DNA of 64,000 nt from Synaphobranchus kaupii (GCA_029718625.1 CM056376.1:26274813-26338812); one strand, 5' to 3'. Numbered from the stretch's first letter, positions 22,084 to 33,968 are shown. Numbers and translations are program-made. The notes: generated by a model from the sequence alone, not told the origin.

Positions 22084-24193
22084 CCAAAAAATATAATAAC
22101 CAGATTCACGGAATGCCAATGCTGCTTTAGCAGCTGAAACGGGTTAGGGAGACTTGACTGCATCAATGAGGTCATCAATCCTTGCTTGATTTGAGAGCCT
22201 GACACGTTTCACTTCCTGCATTAGCTGAGGCACTGCAGAACGGTATGCACCAAATATAGTACAAATCCAAATAAAGCAGAGATAAAAAATTTATTCATTA
22301 GTGGAAAAAAAACAAAAAAAACAGTTGCTGTTGCTGACGAACACAATGGATTCTCGTCGCCATAAACGCCATTTCCAATTTTAGACTTGCCCAGAAGACA
22401 GAAATAATTGCGTGGTTATAGCATGGCAAGATGGAAGAAATGCCTTTTTTTCGTTCCAGCTTTCAAGTCAAGAGGTGGATCTGCATGCTTGGAAAGCCTG
22501 CAGAATGTAACATTTGTTTTTATAGAACACACTAATTAAATTTAAATTGGCTGGTTGGGAATGAGTCTTCAAAACGACAAAGCTCACCACGACAGAATGG
22601 AATTTGAGAAAGACATCAGGCATAACCACAACAATCACATGTTTTTATAATATAGCATCCTACGAAGACTAGCACACTGCACTGATACTGTATATATTCC
22701 ATAATGTACTCTGCTGGCATCATTCACATCACATGAAATATGAATGATTTCCAGATTAATATAATACAATAGCAAATGGCTGCAATGTGGCTGCCTGCCA
22801 GTGCTTATTCCGAGAGACCAGATAAATATTACTCAGGGTGAATTTTGATGAAAGAACCGGCCTGAACAGACCTCGGCAGCCGAGAAGTTTAATGAGCTAA
22901 GCTTTTCATCTGAGCCCAAGGTGGAACAATCGTTTTGCGAGGGCTAGACAGAGGCTTATCGCTACGGGGTAATCTCGCATTGAAAGAACTCCACTGCATT
23001 TTTCAAATTTATACTGCTAAATGTAATTTGATAACACCTGATACCAGAGATGGTAATTTCTGGCTCTTCTTTATCTCCAAAGGCCCTCCTAGCTTTGGTG
23101 GAGGGGAAAACGCTATACGTCATTTCTTTTCCCTTTCAACGTCCTTGTTCCAAGCATAGATAATGAACGAAAAAGACACTTGATGTGAGATCATAATGGG
23201 AAGTCTCATTCTCCAGGTTGATAAGCGGGCCCAGACTTACGAGTGCAGCACTGTAACAAGACTAGAGGTGAATGTGGATGGACCCATTTCTCCCTCTGCC
23301 ACAACAAGCTCTTTATTAACCTGGGGAGGAGCTTAGAATTTTCATGCACAAACATTCCATTTTAAACAGTGGTTAGTGCCAATCCTGTGAGTGTTAAAGT
23401 GATGCAATGGAATATGAAATGTTGCAGTATCTTGATAGATTTCGAAATGTAGTATTTTCCGTACCTGTAGGTACGTGTGTGGGTATACTGCAGTCTTAGG
23501 CCAATCTGCTAACTCACCTGCACTGCTGGCGTACAGAGCTTTGCTCATAAAGGCAAGAACAATCTTGAATTTGTAAATCCCAAAGCAACGTTAGCAAAGT
23601 GTACTTGTTCTTATAAGTGATAATGTTATGAAGAACTGGGTATTATTCTGCTGATTCATCATGATGCACAGTGTGAATTTATTTGGATAGAGCACCCATT
23701 GGCTTTATTATTTGCACACAATATGCCTTCCCACCTCTTCCTGCCACGTTATACTGTCAGTGAGCTGCCTTATTGGAGAGCAAGGAAACATTTAATCAAC
23801 CTATTGGTATTTTTCTCCAGGGGAGGAAATGAAGGGGTTCTACACCCACCATTTTTACAAGAGATCCCCTTTATGAGTAGGAAAAGGAAACAGAGGAACA
23901 CCATTTGCTCTTATTTAGGTTGCATGATCGCAGAAATACTCGAGGGAGATTAGTTTATTCCAAGAGGGTTCTTTTTACCTAATGTAAGGTACTTGATCTG
24001 TCATAATGATTGCACAACAGCTGCTTCTAACCGTTTCAGTGAAAATGGAGATGGATGTCTTTGAATGTCATTATGGTGCCTGGATGCATTGATCAAAACG
24101 GACATTCATCCTCATCCTCGGGTACTGTGTCATGCATAGCGATACCTTAATAATACATTTATAATTAAGGGATTCTGTTCGTATTTTATTCAG

Positions 24194-24196
<3 letters not shown>
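22084..24196. other. Unique sequence; part of it looks like a conserved non-coding element
   Basis: I see no repeats. The block about 22800-23060 is low in repeats and has mixed composition, like many vertebrate conserved non-coding elements, but this is only an impression and needs alignment to other fish. Confidence 0.3.

Positions 24197-24276
<80 letters not shown>
24197..24276. repeat. (CA)40 microsatellite
   Basis: Forty uninterrupted CA dinucleotides. The Cys/Val open frame on the minus strand is an artefact. Confidence 0.98.
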
Positions 24277-24278
<2 letters not shown>

Positions 24279-25374
24279 GCTGCTTATACTGTCACCTATC
24301 CACAAAAGGGAGGTGTTGCTAATTATTTTGTCACACATGGATGGCAATGTAATGCGCCTTTGGCTAAAAAGGTCCCTTCAGCATCCTAGGGAATCTGTAA
24401 CCAATCAGAGATGCTGAAACAGCCTGTATTGCTGCCGTAGTATACAGGACACCTCCAATAATGTGTTAAAGCAGGACCAGAGAATTTAAATAAAGTGCTA
24501 ATTAATGGGAAAAAAACCTGTTCGTGCACGGATGGGCCCCATGGTCTGTTCTCGAATCCGGAACATTCCAGTAGCTGGCATCCGTACACGGTGATGCACA
24601 GTTGGCTCGAGCTTCGGCCAAAGACGGGAGGGTTAGTACGCTATGAGCCTCATTGTGTACCGTCGACCCAACGCCTCTCCAATTTCAGTGTGAGCATGAT
24701 TAGGTATTCCAAGATTAGGAGAAAAGGGGGGGCAAGGATTATTTTAAAAAACATCATTCACCCAAATAGTTCAACCGTTATTTGAATTTGCATAAAATAT
24801 CTTTGGAAGAGAAGACCAGGTTTCTTCCATGAAACTGGACTTAACCCCCACTTTAATCACTATCGCAGTAAAAACTGTAGAACTTAATGGCATTTTCATT
24901 GAAACTACTCATACTTGTCAACTTGTATGGCGCATTAAATACTTGGATATGACCTTACATAATCAAAAGATTTTACTGTTCTCTATCGATTCGGTGCTTT
25001 ATTCTCATTCTGTAGTGTTCTGGCTTCTTTCCCGGCCGTTAAAGTCCTCCCGTTTGCACCCTTTGCCGGAGCCTTAACTAAAAATCTGTTCCCTCGATGC
25101 TTCCACATTGTTTTATTTTCTCTCGTAATGAAAGTAACAATTTTAGCGCAAGGAGACCCTCTCACACCTGGGATTGTTTTTTTTTTCCTCCCAAAAATGA
25201 CATTGATTTCCCAGCCTGTCATAACGCAGTCGTGCTCCTCAGAAAACTCCATTTATGAGCGCCATAACGCACTTACGGTGTGTAATGAAACTATTCTGCC
25301 GTCAATAATGCGTCGCCAGCCGATTGCTTATGCCAAGGTGCCGGGCGACTTGGCTCCTGTCTTTACTGGTTAGG
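24277..25374. other. Unique sequence, nothing recognised
   Basis: Mixed composition with several short frames but no recognised domain. T run at about 25180. Confidence 0.4.
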
Positions 25375-25690
25375 GTGAGACGTTCTCCCCCCGCTCACTG
25401 CCAGAAGGGGATTTCAGTTTCCCTTGTTTTCTGACACGCGAGTCAACACGCAGACGACAAACTCCGCCTGCTGAGAGTCAGGGGACCAATCATCTGCAAG
25501 AGGAGAGCAGGAGGAGGTGTCCCCTCAGCTCGCGTGCGAGATCGGGGTCGAACGAGGCTTCCCTCGGGTACAGCGACGCAGTCATCGCGCCCTAAAGAAA
25601 CGGGCTATCTTGGGAAACGTTGGGAATCCAGCGCTTTACCACGCCGCTGTCAGAAGCACTCAGGACTCTGGGTTTCCACCGCATGAGAGA
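25375..25690. promoter_or_regulatory. CpG-dense patch, possible promoter or CpG island
   Basis: Against an AT-rich, CpG-poor background this stretch holds more than 20 CpGs in about 300 bp, with clusters such as ctcgcgtgcgagatcgg and cagcgacgcagtcatcgcgc. A CCAAT motif is at 25486-25490. No TATA box, open frame or splice donor ties it to a gene here. It may be the 5' end of a transcript not otherwise visible, or a CpG-rich decayed element. Confidence 0.35.
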
Positions 25691-25823
25691 TGAGCTTTGG
25701 GCCAAACCATCCTGTGCCTTAATGCAGTCCATTATTCCATACCCTGCTAGGGCTTGTATCTAATGAAGGAGCAAAGCAGGGGAGAGGTTTTGTAGCGCAA
25801 ATTTATCTGAAGATGGCTGGCTC

Positions 25824-25851
25824 TGTGTGTGTGTGTGTGTGTGTGTGTGTT
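25824..25851. repeat. (TG)14 microsatellite
   Basis: Perfect TG run directly abutting the 3' end of the minus-strand SINE at 25852. Confidence 0.95.
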
Positions 25852-26060
25852 TACATTTTAGCATTCAGCACACTCTCATCCAGAGCAACTTCGATTACAT
25901 TTTTGACATACAATCCATTTATACACCTGGATATTTTTACTGAAGTAATTCAGGTTAAGTACCCTGCTCAAGGGCACAGCAGCAGTGTCCCAGCTGGGAA
26001 TTGAACCTGCAGCCTTTCTGTTCAGGCTAGTTCCCAAACCACTTTGCTACACTGTCACCA
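25852..26060 (-). mobile_element. tRNA-derived SINE
   Basis: On the minus strand it reads from a tRNA-like head with box A tagcaaagtgg (26049-26039) and box B ggttcaattcc (26007-25997). The body has gggacactgctgctg, cccttgagcagggtacttaa and ttactt..agtaaaaatatcc. The 3' part, ttgctctggatgagagtgtg then ctgaatgctaaaatgt, is the same ctctggataagagc tail used by L2-type LINEs. It ends at a TG microsatellite. A second copy is at 52258. Confidence 0.88.
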
Positions 26061-27423
26061 TAAATTTGAATAACCTAGGGAGAGGGATAAGCAAGCAAAC
26101 CACAATGAACCCAAGACACAAGAAATAGGATAACTGGAAAAAGCACACAAATTATGTACACACACCAGAAGTAGAAAAATTCAGAAGTGACCCTTTGAGC
26201 CAGTATAAATATGCTGAAAAGAACATGGACTGCGACGTGGAAGTAGAACACTTTCAGATATATCCATTTCTGGAAAATGGTTGTGAAAAAAATACTTGTT
26301 TTGTACAAAACATATTTTTCACACCATGCTTGACAAAAATCATATTTTCCAAGTGCTTGCAATGCACACTTCTTGGCATCGAGAATCTATACATTCTGCA
26401 AGAATTGCATGGTGCTCCATGGAACCTGCGTTCCCCTGCCTCGTGGCCTGGTTTTACTGACAGGTAAACCAAAACAAAATCAACAACTGCTGGTAATGTG
26501 GGGAAAGCCAGTCATACATTCTCAGACTGACCCATCACAACAAAAAAAGGACCCATTTTAATGAAAACTTGCTGCAGGTGTGAGAACGTTGTTAGATAGA
26601 TTCCCTGTACTCTATAGGGAGGTCATAAGATGGTCCGATACGGTAATGGAATATACTGCAAGATTGTAAACATTTAGACTTTTTTTTTTTTGGGGGGGTA
26701 TGTCTACATTTCACAGCAATTGATTTTAAAACAGTATATGTACTCTATATATCTGCAATGTCTGAATACAGAAATAGTTTGTATATGTGCCCATATATTG
26801 TTTATATTTATTACTATGCCTCTTCCTTTTTTGTAAGGGGTGATTGAACATACCAGATAAAATTAGCTCTTGTGTGTGAGACCCTGTATGGACCAACTGA
26901 GGACCTGTGCTACATGTTCTTTACAACTGAGAACTAAAATACAGGGTGTTGAACATCATGAACGGAATCACAAATCTAGGATGGTATAACTCAGCAGTCA
27001 CCCTGTGTTATGGCAGAAGCAGAGAAGGAGATAAAAAAAAGTTGCGGCTTGGCGGGGCATGCCCCATACCTATACAGCACCGAGAGTTTGGCACTTTTCA
27101 GGGTTTCCTACAGAAGTAACCACAATTACCATAGACTCTCAGCCCTTAAAAACATTAACTTCTGTATGTTCTGACCTCATGTAACCACACAGCATTCAGA
27201 TACAACTTCACACATCCACACAATTAAGCCCCAAACTTGGGTTATTTTGCCGTTTTTCTCCTTCTTCTTCCTATTTTTCCTGCAAAACTGCCTGCCTCCG
27301 TCGGGGAGAATTATTCTTTGAGGGTATGGTCCGTATACCTGCCCATCAAGCTTATCGCCCAATAAAAACACTTCATACTAATGTTTTTTAATGTTAATAT
27401 AGCTAATGGCTTCATGCTTTCTA
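26061..27423. other. Unique sequence, nothing recognised
   Basis: A T run followed by G run lies at about 26680-26698. Otherwise nothing identified. Confidence 0.45.
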
Positions 27424-27655
27424 AGAAGCTACTGTGGCTTAATGGTCAGAGTTGCAGTCTCTCACACAGAGGATTGTGGGTTTGAGCCCAGCAGGGTACA
27501 TGCTTATTTTCCACAAAAACAATGTGCAACTGTTAAGTACTTTTCATTAGACTGTTATTATTTCCACATTAACACATTAACGTATTTTTATTGCAAAGGC
27601 AAAAGAGGTTTCCAATATTAACTGTTCAATGTTTCACTTGTATTTCACTTGTACT
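27424..27655 (+). mobile_element. tRNA-derived SINE, second family
   Basis: Box A tggcttaatgg (27435-27445) and box B ggtttgagccc (27479-27489) are separated as in a tRNA. The tail (caatgtgcaactgttaag, tttttattgcaaaggc, aatattaactgttcaatg, tttcacttgtatt) also appears in the copy at 33314-33775. No anticodon arm or acceptor pairing good enough for a functional tRNA gene is visible. Confidence 0.7.
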
Positions 27656-27660
27656 ATATC

Positions 27661-27706
27661 ACACCCTCCCCAAACCGGACGCTCTTGTCTGGTTTGGGGA
27701 GGGTGT
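27661..27706. repeat. Near-perfect hairpin, 20-bp arms
   Basis: acaccctccccaaaccggac pairs with 27687-27706 over 20 bp with a single G:U-type mismatch and a 6-nt loop (gctctt). It directly follows the SINE at 27424. It is too short for a typical pre-miRNA and too long to be chance. Confidence 0.85.
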
Positions 27707-28766
27707 TACACTCTGCTCTTGTGGTCATGACTGACTGACTGTGGAAACCCGAACCTCAATGTACCCTTGCCTCGGCCAACATTTCTTTATTCATTAATTT
27801 CTTCACTTCAGTTCTGTTCACTTTATCCTTTTCACACATAACACAATGTTACCATAAAATTAACTACTCGGAAAATTAAGAATTTACGATAAAAGCCTAC
27901 ATTAAGAATTTATGATAGCCTCCTTAAACTGCAATACTTTAAGAGATCGGATTTATAAACCACCAATTCCCCAAACATATCTGATTCATGCTTAGTCACT
28001 TTAAAAATTTTTTTAAAAAAAAAGCCTCAGAATGTGGCTCTAGTCTATGCTACTCTGCAGATAATGTAGCTTACTGCAAACACTTTTAATTATAATAATA
28101 ATAAGAAGAAGAAGAAGAAGAATAATAATAATCTCTGGTATGTACTTTCTTAGTAGTACCTATTGTTTTCTTTCTGGCTAAGATTCCTGGGAAATATGCG
28201 TTGTCCAATTAAGCTTGTTTGCCAACTTACTGTTGCCAGAGAAATGTCAGTCTGCTTCTAGTCAGGAAGCAGATACAAGCTAGGCTACTACGAAGCGAAA
28301 TCAACATGCCTTATAGCCTACATTCATTGCACTACAGAAAACTAAACTAAACCTAGCTGTCCGGTACCAAAACATTTCCCGCAGGTAACGTTCTACACTA
28401 CCGGAAAAAAAACTGCGATCTGCTGTGCTTATGAACTCACTCGCTCGCTCGCTCGCTAGCTCGTAGCCCACACATGGAAGGTTGGAGTTACGCATCCGGC
28501 AATCCAGTGTCAAATAGCCTAACATTAAATGTATTTAATTTTCTATAGAATATTAATAGCCCTATTTTAAATCTGTATTTCCATATTTTACTGATGCAAA
28601 CTATTTAGGCTGTACTAGCTATTTAGGCTGTATGTCTTTCAGCTAGAATGTGTTTGCGTCTAGCCCATTGTGCATGCATGTTTCCATATAGACTTGGTTC
28701 ATTCATTTACATGCTTCTTCATGATCCATAGCTCAGGTGGTGCTGTTCATTGTATTTCATTACACA
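27707..28766. other. Unique sequence with (AAT/GAA)n and CGCT repeats
   Basis: A mixed ATA/AGA trinucleotide tract lies at about 28091-28132 and a short (CGCT)n at about 28439-28456. No coding signal. Confidence 0.5.
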
Positions 28767-28990
28767 TTAAATCAGGGATGTCAACTCTCATGCATTGACC
28801 GTGAAACTCACATATTTGACCCTTTTCTCACGGTCTCATGCTAAAGCAAAATATCTCACGCATTTTCACGGAACAGCAACAATTCTCATGCAATTTCACA
28901 GCATTTTTTTTCATAGCAAAAATAGTTCAACTTCCCAACTTCCCGTGTCCCGAAACTCGTGCGTGTGCACTGCACGCCGTTCGATAGCCG

Positions 28991-29119
28991 TTTTCCAAAC
29001 CAGCTGGCACACTTCCACGTACACTGCACCCTCTCACCTTCATCACCGGCCAATCACTTATCATTGGCGATGAAAGGGTGAGAGGGTGGAGTGCACAATG
29101 CATCGCGCAGTTTGGAAAA
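28991..29119. repeat. Internal foldback of the hAT-like element
   Basis: ttttccaaac (28991-29000) pairs perfectly with gtttggaaaa (29110-29119). Inside that, gcaccctctcacc..ttcatc (about 29026-29046) pairs with gatgaaagggtgagagggtg (about 29069-29088), leaving a small loop around ccggccaatcacttatcattgg. Confidence 0.8.
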
Positions 29120-29334
29120 CAGACTCGAACCGAGTTGTCTTGAGCGAAATGTCGACTGTAAGTAAACAAAAATGCACTTAAAGTAAATCACGAATAAGTG
29201 ATCAAATATGTATTAACTGTTAGCGTATTCATTGCAGCAATGACAATATGAATGCTTTGTTAACCTAAGAATTAGTTAACGTAGGCGACATCAGACTAAT
29301 GTAATCTTGTTAGATGTTACTAAGACTAGCCCAT

Positions 29335-29380
29335 AGTTAGCTAGCTAACGTTAGATAATGTTAGCTAGCTAGCTAAAAAG
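29335..29380. repeat. GCTA-rich palindromic tract
   Basis: Repeated tagctagctaacgttag and gttagctagctagcta phrases, a motif common in fish introns; both halves are self-complementary. Confidence 0.6.
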
Positions 29381-30383
29381 GAGACAAATTAAAATGAGAG
29401 GTGGATCATTCCTTGTAAAGCACACAGGATTTCGACACCCAGATTTCAGATTGTTACAAAATGCTTTCTATAGTTATAAATAGATAAGGTGAGTAGACAT
29501 TTGTAGGAATTTCATTGAATAAATTGAGAAATTAAGCTAATTGATTGGACCCAGACTGGACCATTACTGTTGTAGGATTCATATAATATTCTGTAAATAT
29601 AGTACTACCAATCATCCAATTTGTACAAAATTGCTCCTTGTAGCCTAATTATGACTAAGACATGAGGATTCCAAATAAATGGTCAAAATAAAGCCATGGA
29701 CCCCCGAAAACCCACACCAATCCCACAATACAATACCAGTTCTCTATGTTTGACAAGTACTATGGAGCTGGGCCTTGGAGTATTGTTTCTTCATAATATT
29801 TAATGTTATGTTAATGTTTAATGTAATAAAGTGAATATGGTGATGGTTATTTTCCACTGTCCAAATTAATGAATCATTGAAGTTGTTAATTTTATATTCA
29901 ATTAGGCCCTATATAATTTTCCCCAGCATCTATAATAAGGAGCACTAGTGGTGAAATGTGAAGTGTCTAGAATGTGAAGTGTCTTTTGAAAAGCGCTATA
30001 GTCTGTAGCTGAATAATTTGTAATACTGAACTATATCAGACTGTAAATACATTTTATGAATTTGAAACTAGAATTGAGTGTTTCATTCGTGAGGCAGTAT
30101 TGGTCAGGTGGGGTGAGTCGGGTTGGGTCGAGTTGGGTCACCGAAAGTCTATTCTCACTCTTGCCCAACTCTCAAAGTTGACATCCCTGTTAAATACTGC
30201 TCATCTACAAACTCTTTTAATGTAATTGTGTGCTGTCTGTAATAGGATAACTGTTCTCATGCTTCATCAATAGAGGGCGTTATGGTTACGCGAATGTCTG
30301 CATGCATTTTTTGGAATGCATGTCTCTCTCCATGTTTATCTTCGTGCATTATTCATCATTAGTTAGCTATAAAAAATAAGTGA

Positions 30384-30646
30384 TATCAGATCAAAAACGT
30401 CTACGACGTAAAAAAAAAAAAGCCAAGTTACTCACGCATAGCCTACATAGTGCTGTCTATAAATCCTTAATTCCAACTTGCAAAAACTAGGCCTGCCTTT
30501 AAAAGTATTGATATCAAAATGTGGCCAAGTTACAACTAACAATATTGCCTATCGTAGCTCACACTAAATAAACTAGCTCTATTCCAAAGCAATGCTATCC
30601 AAACTCCTAAATTATTTAATGCAACTTGGCCCTGTGTTTCTTCATC
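30384..30646 (+). repeat. Left arm of a large inverted repeat
   Basis: It begins tatcagatcaaaaacgtc and ends cctgtgtttcttcatc. It is matched in reverse by 34450-34699 along its whole length with a few substitutions, a shorter A/T run and one 12-base indel (a cacgcatagcct phrase present only here). Identity is about 93% by eye. Confidence 0.93.
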
Positions 30647-31079
30647 GTACCATCTCAAGAGAATGTGGTCAATGAAACTGTATGTGCCACATCAAACTGC
30701 AAAATGAAAATAATTTATAGTGGAAATACTCTGATTCAGATGTGTTGCACTTAGAAATTAAACAGAAAAATGACTACACTATAGGGCATGTTTGAACAAT
30801 TGTCTGCATCCACTGCTTTGGGCCTATGAAAAGCACAGAATTAATTAAATGTATTATTAGGGGACCGTGCAGCGAAGCTGCCGGTACCCTATTGTTTTTG
30901 TTCAGATTCTTTTTTTTTTTTTTTTCTTCTCCCCTTTCACCTAAAATTCCCATGAGCTGGTTTGTCCTAGAATCACCAGACTTGGCACGCTTGTTGGGAT
31001 TCCCAAACTCTTGAATCCATTATATTATGACGCAGATTGAACACCTGGTGGCGCTGTAGTGCACGTGACAAAATTTTGA

Positions 31080-33240
31080 CATTGACACGCCCACTGCCGA
31101 CGCCCCGTTTCACCTAGAGTCACAAAATTTGGTATGCATGTCCATTTGCTCATTCTGAACAAATTTGCCTCAAGGACCCATAAAGTCCGCCATATTGGAT
31201 TTTTTGCTAATTAGCATTTTTTGTAAAACGCTTAAAATGCTACTCCTCCTACAAAATTTGACCAATTGAGATGAAACTCGGTTTACATACTCCTTAGACC
31301 ATGTCTCATAAAAGTTATATTTGGAATTTTGATATTTTCAAATATGGCCGAATGACGAGCCAATGAAATTTCACTGGGCGTGGCTTATCACAAAAATGCT
31401 AATAATTCCAAAACGATTTGACAGAAAGCTATGAAACTTGGTAGGTCTTTTAAGAGTCCCATTAGGACTAGACATGTACAGTTTTATCCCAATCTATCCA
31501 TGTGGTGGCACTATAGAGTTCCAAATATAAAGAAATATAAAAAAATTCACTAAAAATCACAGTTCCTTTGCAGAGATGTATAACTTGCTACAGTGACAAA
31601 GAGCCGGATTTGGATCATAGAACTTTACTAATTTGGTGGGCGCCATCTTGAATTTGCCGACATTTTTGCTTAAATGTACTCATTTATTACTTCTTTGAGG
31701 TTTTCCTTAACCGCTTGGCTGATTAGCATGAAACTTGGCAAGTAGTTAGAAGTTGTCATCATACAAGCTCACACCGAATTTCGTGGCGATAGGCCAGTTG
31801 GTGGCGCTGTAGTGTACGTGTTAATATTGTGACATTGACACGCCCACTGGCGACGCCCCGTTTGACCTAAAGTCACAAAATGTGGTATACAGGTCCCTCT
31901 GCTCATGTTGAACAAATTTACCTCAAGGATCCATGAAGTCAGCCATATTGGATTTTCCGCTAATTAGCATTACTTGTAAAACACTTAAAATGCTACTCCT
32001 CCTACAAAATTTGGTCAATTTACATGAAACGTGGGACAAGAACTCCTTAGACCATGCTTCATAAAATTTATATTCAAAATTGTGATATTTTAAAAGATGG
32101 CCGAATGACGAGCCAATTAATTTTCAATGGGCGTGACTTATCACAAAAATGCTGATAATTCCAAAATCATTTAACAGAAAGTTATGAAACCCGGTAGATC
32201 TATTAAGAGTAACATGTGGAATTGACCTCTACAGTTTCAACCCAATCGAACCACGTGGTGGCGCGATAGAGATCCAAATATAAGAAAATATTTAAAAATT
32301 CACTAAAAATCATTGACACGCCCACTGCATACGCCCCGTTTTATCTAGAGTCACAAAATGTGGGATAGAGGTCCGTCTGCTCATACTGAACAAATTTGCC
32401 TCACAGAACCATCAAGTTAGCCCTATTGGATTTTCCGCTAATTAGCATTACTTGTAAAACACTTAAAATACTACTCCTCCTATAAATTTTGACCAATTTA
32501 CATGAAACCTGGTAAACACACTCCTTACACCATGCCTCATAAAACCTATATACAGAATTTTGATATTTAAAAAGATGGCCGAATGACGAGCCAATAAATA
32601 TCCAGGGGGCGTGGCTTATCACAAAAATGCTAATAATTCCAAAACCATTTCACAGAAAGTTATGAAACTTGGAAATTCTTTTAAGAGTAACATCAGGACC
32701 TGACGTCTCCAGTTTCAACCCAATCGAGCCATGTGGTGGCGCTATAGAGATCCAAATATAAGAAAATATTTAAAAATTCACTTAAAAGCATTGACACGCC
32801 CACTGCCGACGCCCCGTTTGATCTACAGTCACATAAGTTGGTGGACACATCCCGCTACTCCTGCCCAACAAATTTGCCTCAAGAAACCATGAAGTCTGCC
32901 TTCTTCGATTTTCCACTAATTAGCATTTTTTGTAAAACACTTAAAATGCTACTCCTCCTACAGAATTTGACCAATTTGCACGAAACCTGTTCAAGGTACT
33001 CAAACCGCTTCCCTACATACACACATTACATTACTAAGGTGTATGTCAAAAATTGGCCGAATGAGAAGCCAATGGATTTTGCATTGGGCGTGGCTTATCG
33101 CACAAATGCTAGTACTTCTAAAACCGTTTGATATAAAGTTCTGAAACTTGGTGGGTTGATTGAGAGTTAGATCAAGACTTGAGCCCTGCAGTTTAAACCC
33201 AATCAATCTCCGTGGTGGCACTAAAGAAATACAAATGTTG
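31080..33240. repeat. Tandem array with 478-bp period
   Basis: The landmark cattgacacgcccactg occurs at 31080, 31833, 32311 and 32789, giving spacings of 753, 478 and 478. Each unit then has cgccccgttt, gtcacaaaat, a aacaaatttgcctca phrase, gctaattagcat, cttaaaatgctactcctcct, the tggccgaatgacgagccaat phrase, cgtggcttatcacaaaaatg, tatgaaacttgg and gtggtggcgctatagag. The first unit carries about 275 extra bases (about 31555-31830). Units are diverged by perhaps 10-20%. No coding frame runs through them. Confidence 0.93.
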
Positions 33241-33313
33241 GGATGGCAGGTATGCCATCCGCCAAGTACTATATCTCTGCTTAACAGGCCGTCTACCTAC
33301 TATACCAACTGTG

Positions 33314-33775
33314 AAAGTTCCTGTAGCTTAGTGGTTAAGGCATTTGACTGCCGTGTAGTAGGTTGGTGGTTCGATCCCCACCTGTTCCCGAGTTTTTTTT
33401 GAGGCACACAATGTGCACGTCATTGTAAGAATGTTCTTTTTATTGCAAAGGCTAGGACATTTCACAATATTACCAGTTATCTGTTTGAATTATGAAGTCA
33501 GTAAGCCAAAACAATGTGATACCGCAACACACAAGTCTTATTTGGCCTGCTCATTTCTGTTAACCTGCTTAGGCCTAGTGGATACAGTATTGGCTTTCCA
33601 TGTGTATGTGGTCAATTCCGGCTTGGTACCAATGGCTTGGTTAATGTTTGGCAAAACTATTGTGCAAATGCTATGCTTCTTTTAATGTTGTTTTCACATT
33701 AAGAAACACCTTTTTATTGCAAAAGTTAAGAAATGTAACAGTATTAACTGTTCACTGTTTCACGTGTACTTAAAA
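33314..33775 (+). mobile_element. tRNA-derived SINE with a duplicated or split tail
   Basis: Box A tagcttagtgg (33324-33334) and box B ggttcgatccc (33368-33378) lie at tRNA spacing. The tail phrase tttttattgcaaaggc and its continuation occur first at about 33436-33480 and again at 33704-33771 (attgcaaaagttaagaaatg, tattaactgttcactg). About 220 bp of other sequence lies between them. It is related to the copy at 27424. Confidence 0.7.
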
Positions 33776-33965
33776 GACTTAATACGCAAGCCCTTACCGG
33801 ATCGGGTAAAGATACCATCAGCAATGGCAAAAGCCCTGATTAGAAACAAATATTTGTATTTTGGGTCAACCCTGTGTAGAGTTGTCTACCATTTTGCGGT
33901 TTCTGCGTTTGACAAATGCCGCTGATTCCTCACGGTCCCCGGAAATCGCTGCTTGCAGCTATATT

Positions 33966-33968
33966 TAA

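Larger units (their letters stand above)
28773..30189. mobile_element. hAT-like DNA transposon, non-coding copy
   Basis: The left end cagggatgtcaactctca and right end ..caaagttgacatccctg are terminal inverted repeats starting CAGGG, typical of hAT elements. They are flanked by a direct repeat TTAAAT at 28767-28772 and 30190-30195. Six bases are visible rather than the usual eight, so two may have mutated. Subterminal sequence has repeated tctcacg/ctcatgc phrases on the left. No transposase frame is present over the 1.4 kb. An internal foldback lies at 28991-29119. Confidence 0.82.
30860..33962. mobile_element. Composite repeat block bounded by ggggaccgtg motifs
   Basis: ggggaccgtg (30860-30869), followed by the mini-hairpin gcagcgaagctgc, opens the block. 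The inverse cacggtcccc (33931-33940), followed by gctgcttgcagc, closes it. Between them lie the 478-bp array (31080-33240), a tRNA SINE (33314) and non-coding sequence. The phrase gctgcaagcagcgat with ggggaccgtg is a common repeat start in fish genomes, but I cannot name the superfamily and see no transposase. Confidence 0.55.

Noticed and set aside
27424..27500. Functional tRNA gene
   Set aside because: Boxes A and B are present but the arms do not fold into a good cloverleaf and a SINE tail follows.
27661..27706. Pre-miRNA
   Set aside because: Total length 46 nt is below the usual hairpin size and the loop is only 6 nt.
30860..33962. CRISPR-like regular spacing
   Set aside because: Units are 478 bp with diverged full-length repeats and no unique spacers; the genome is clearly vertebrate.
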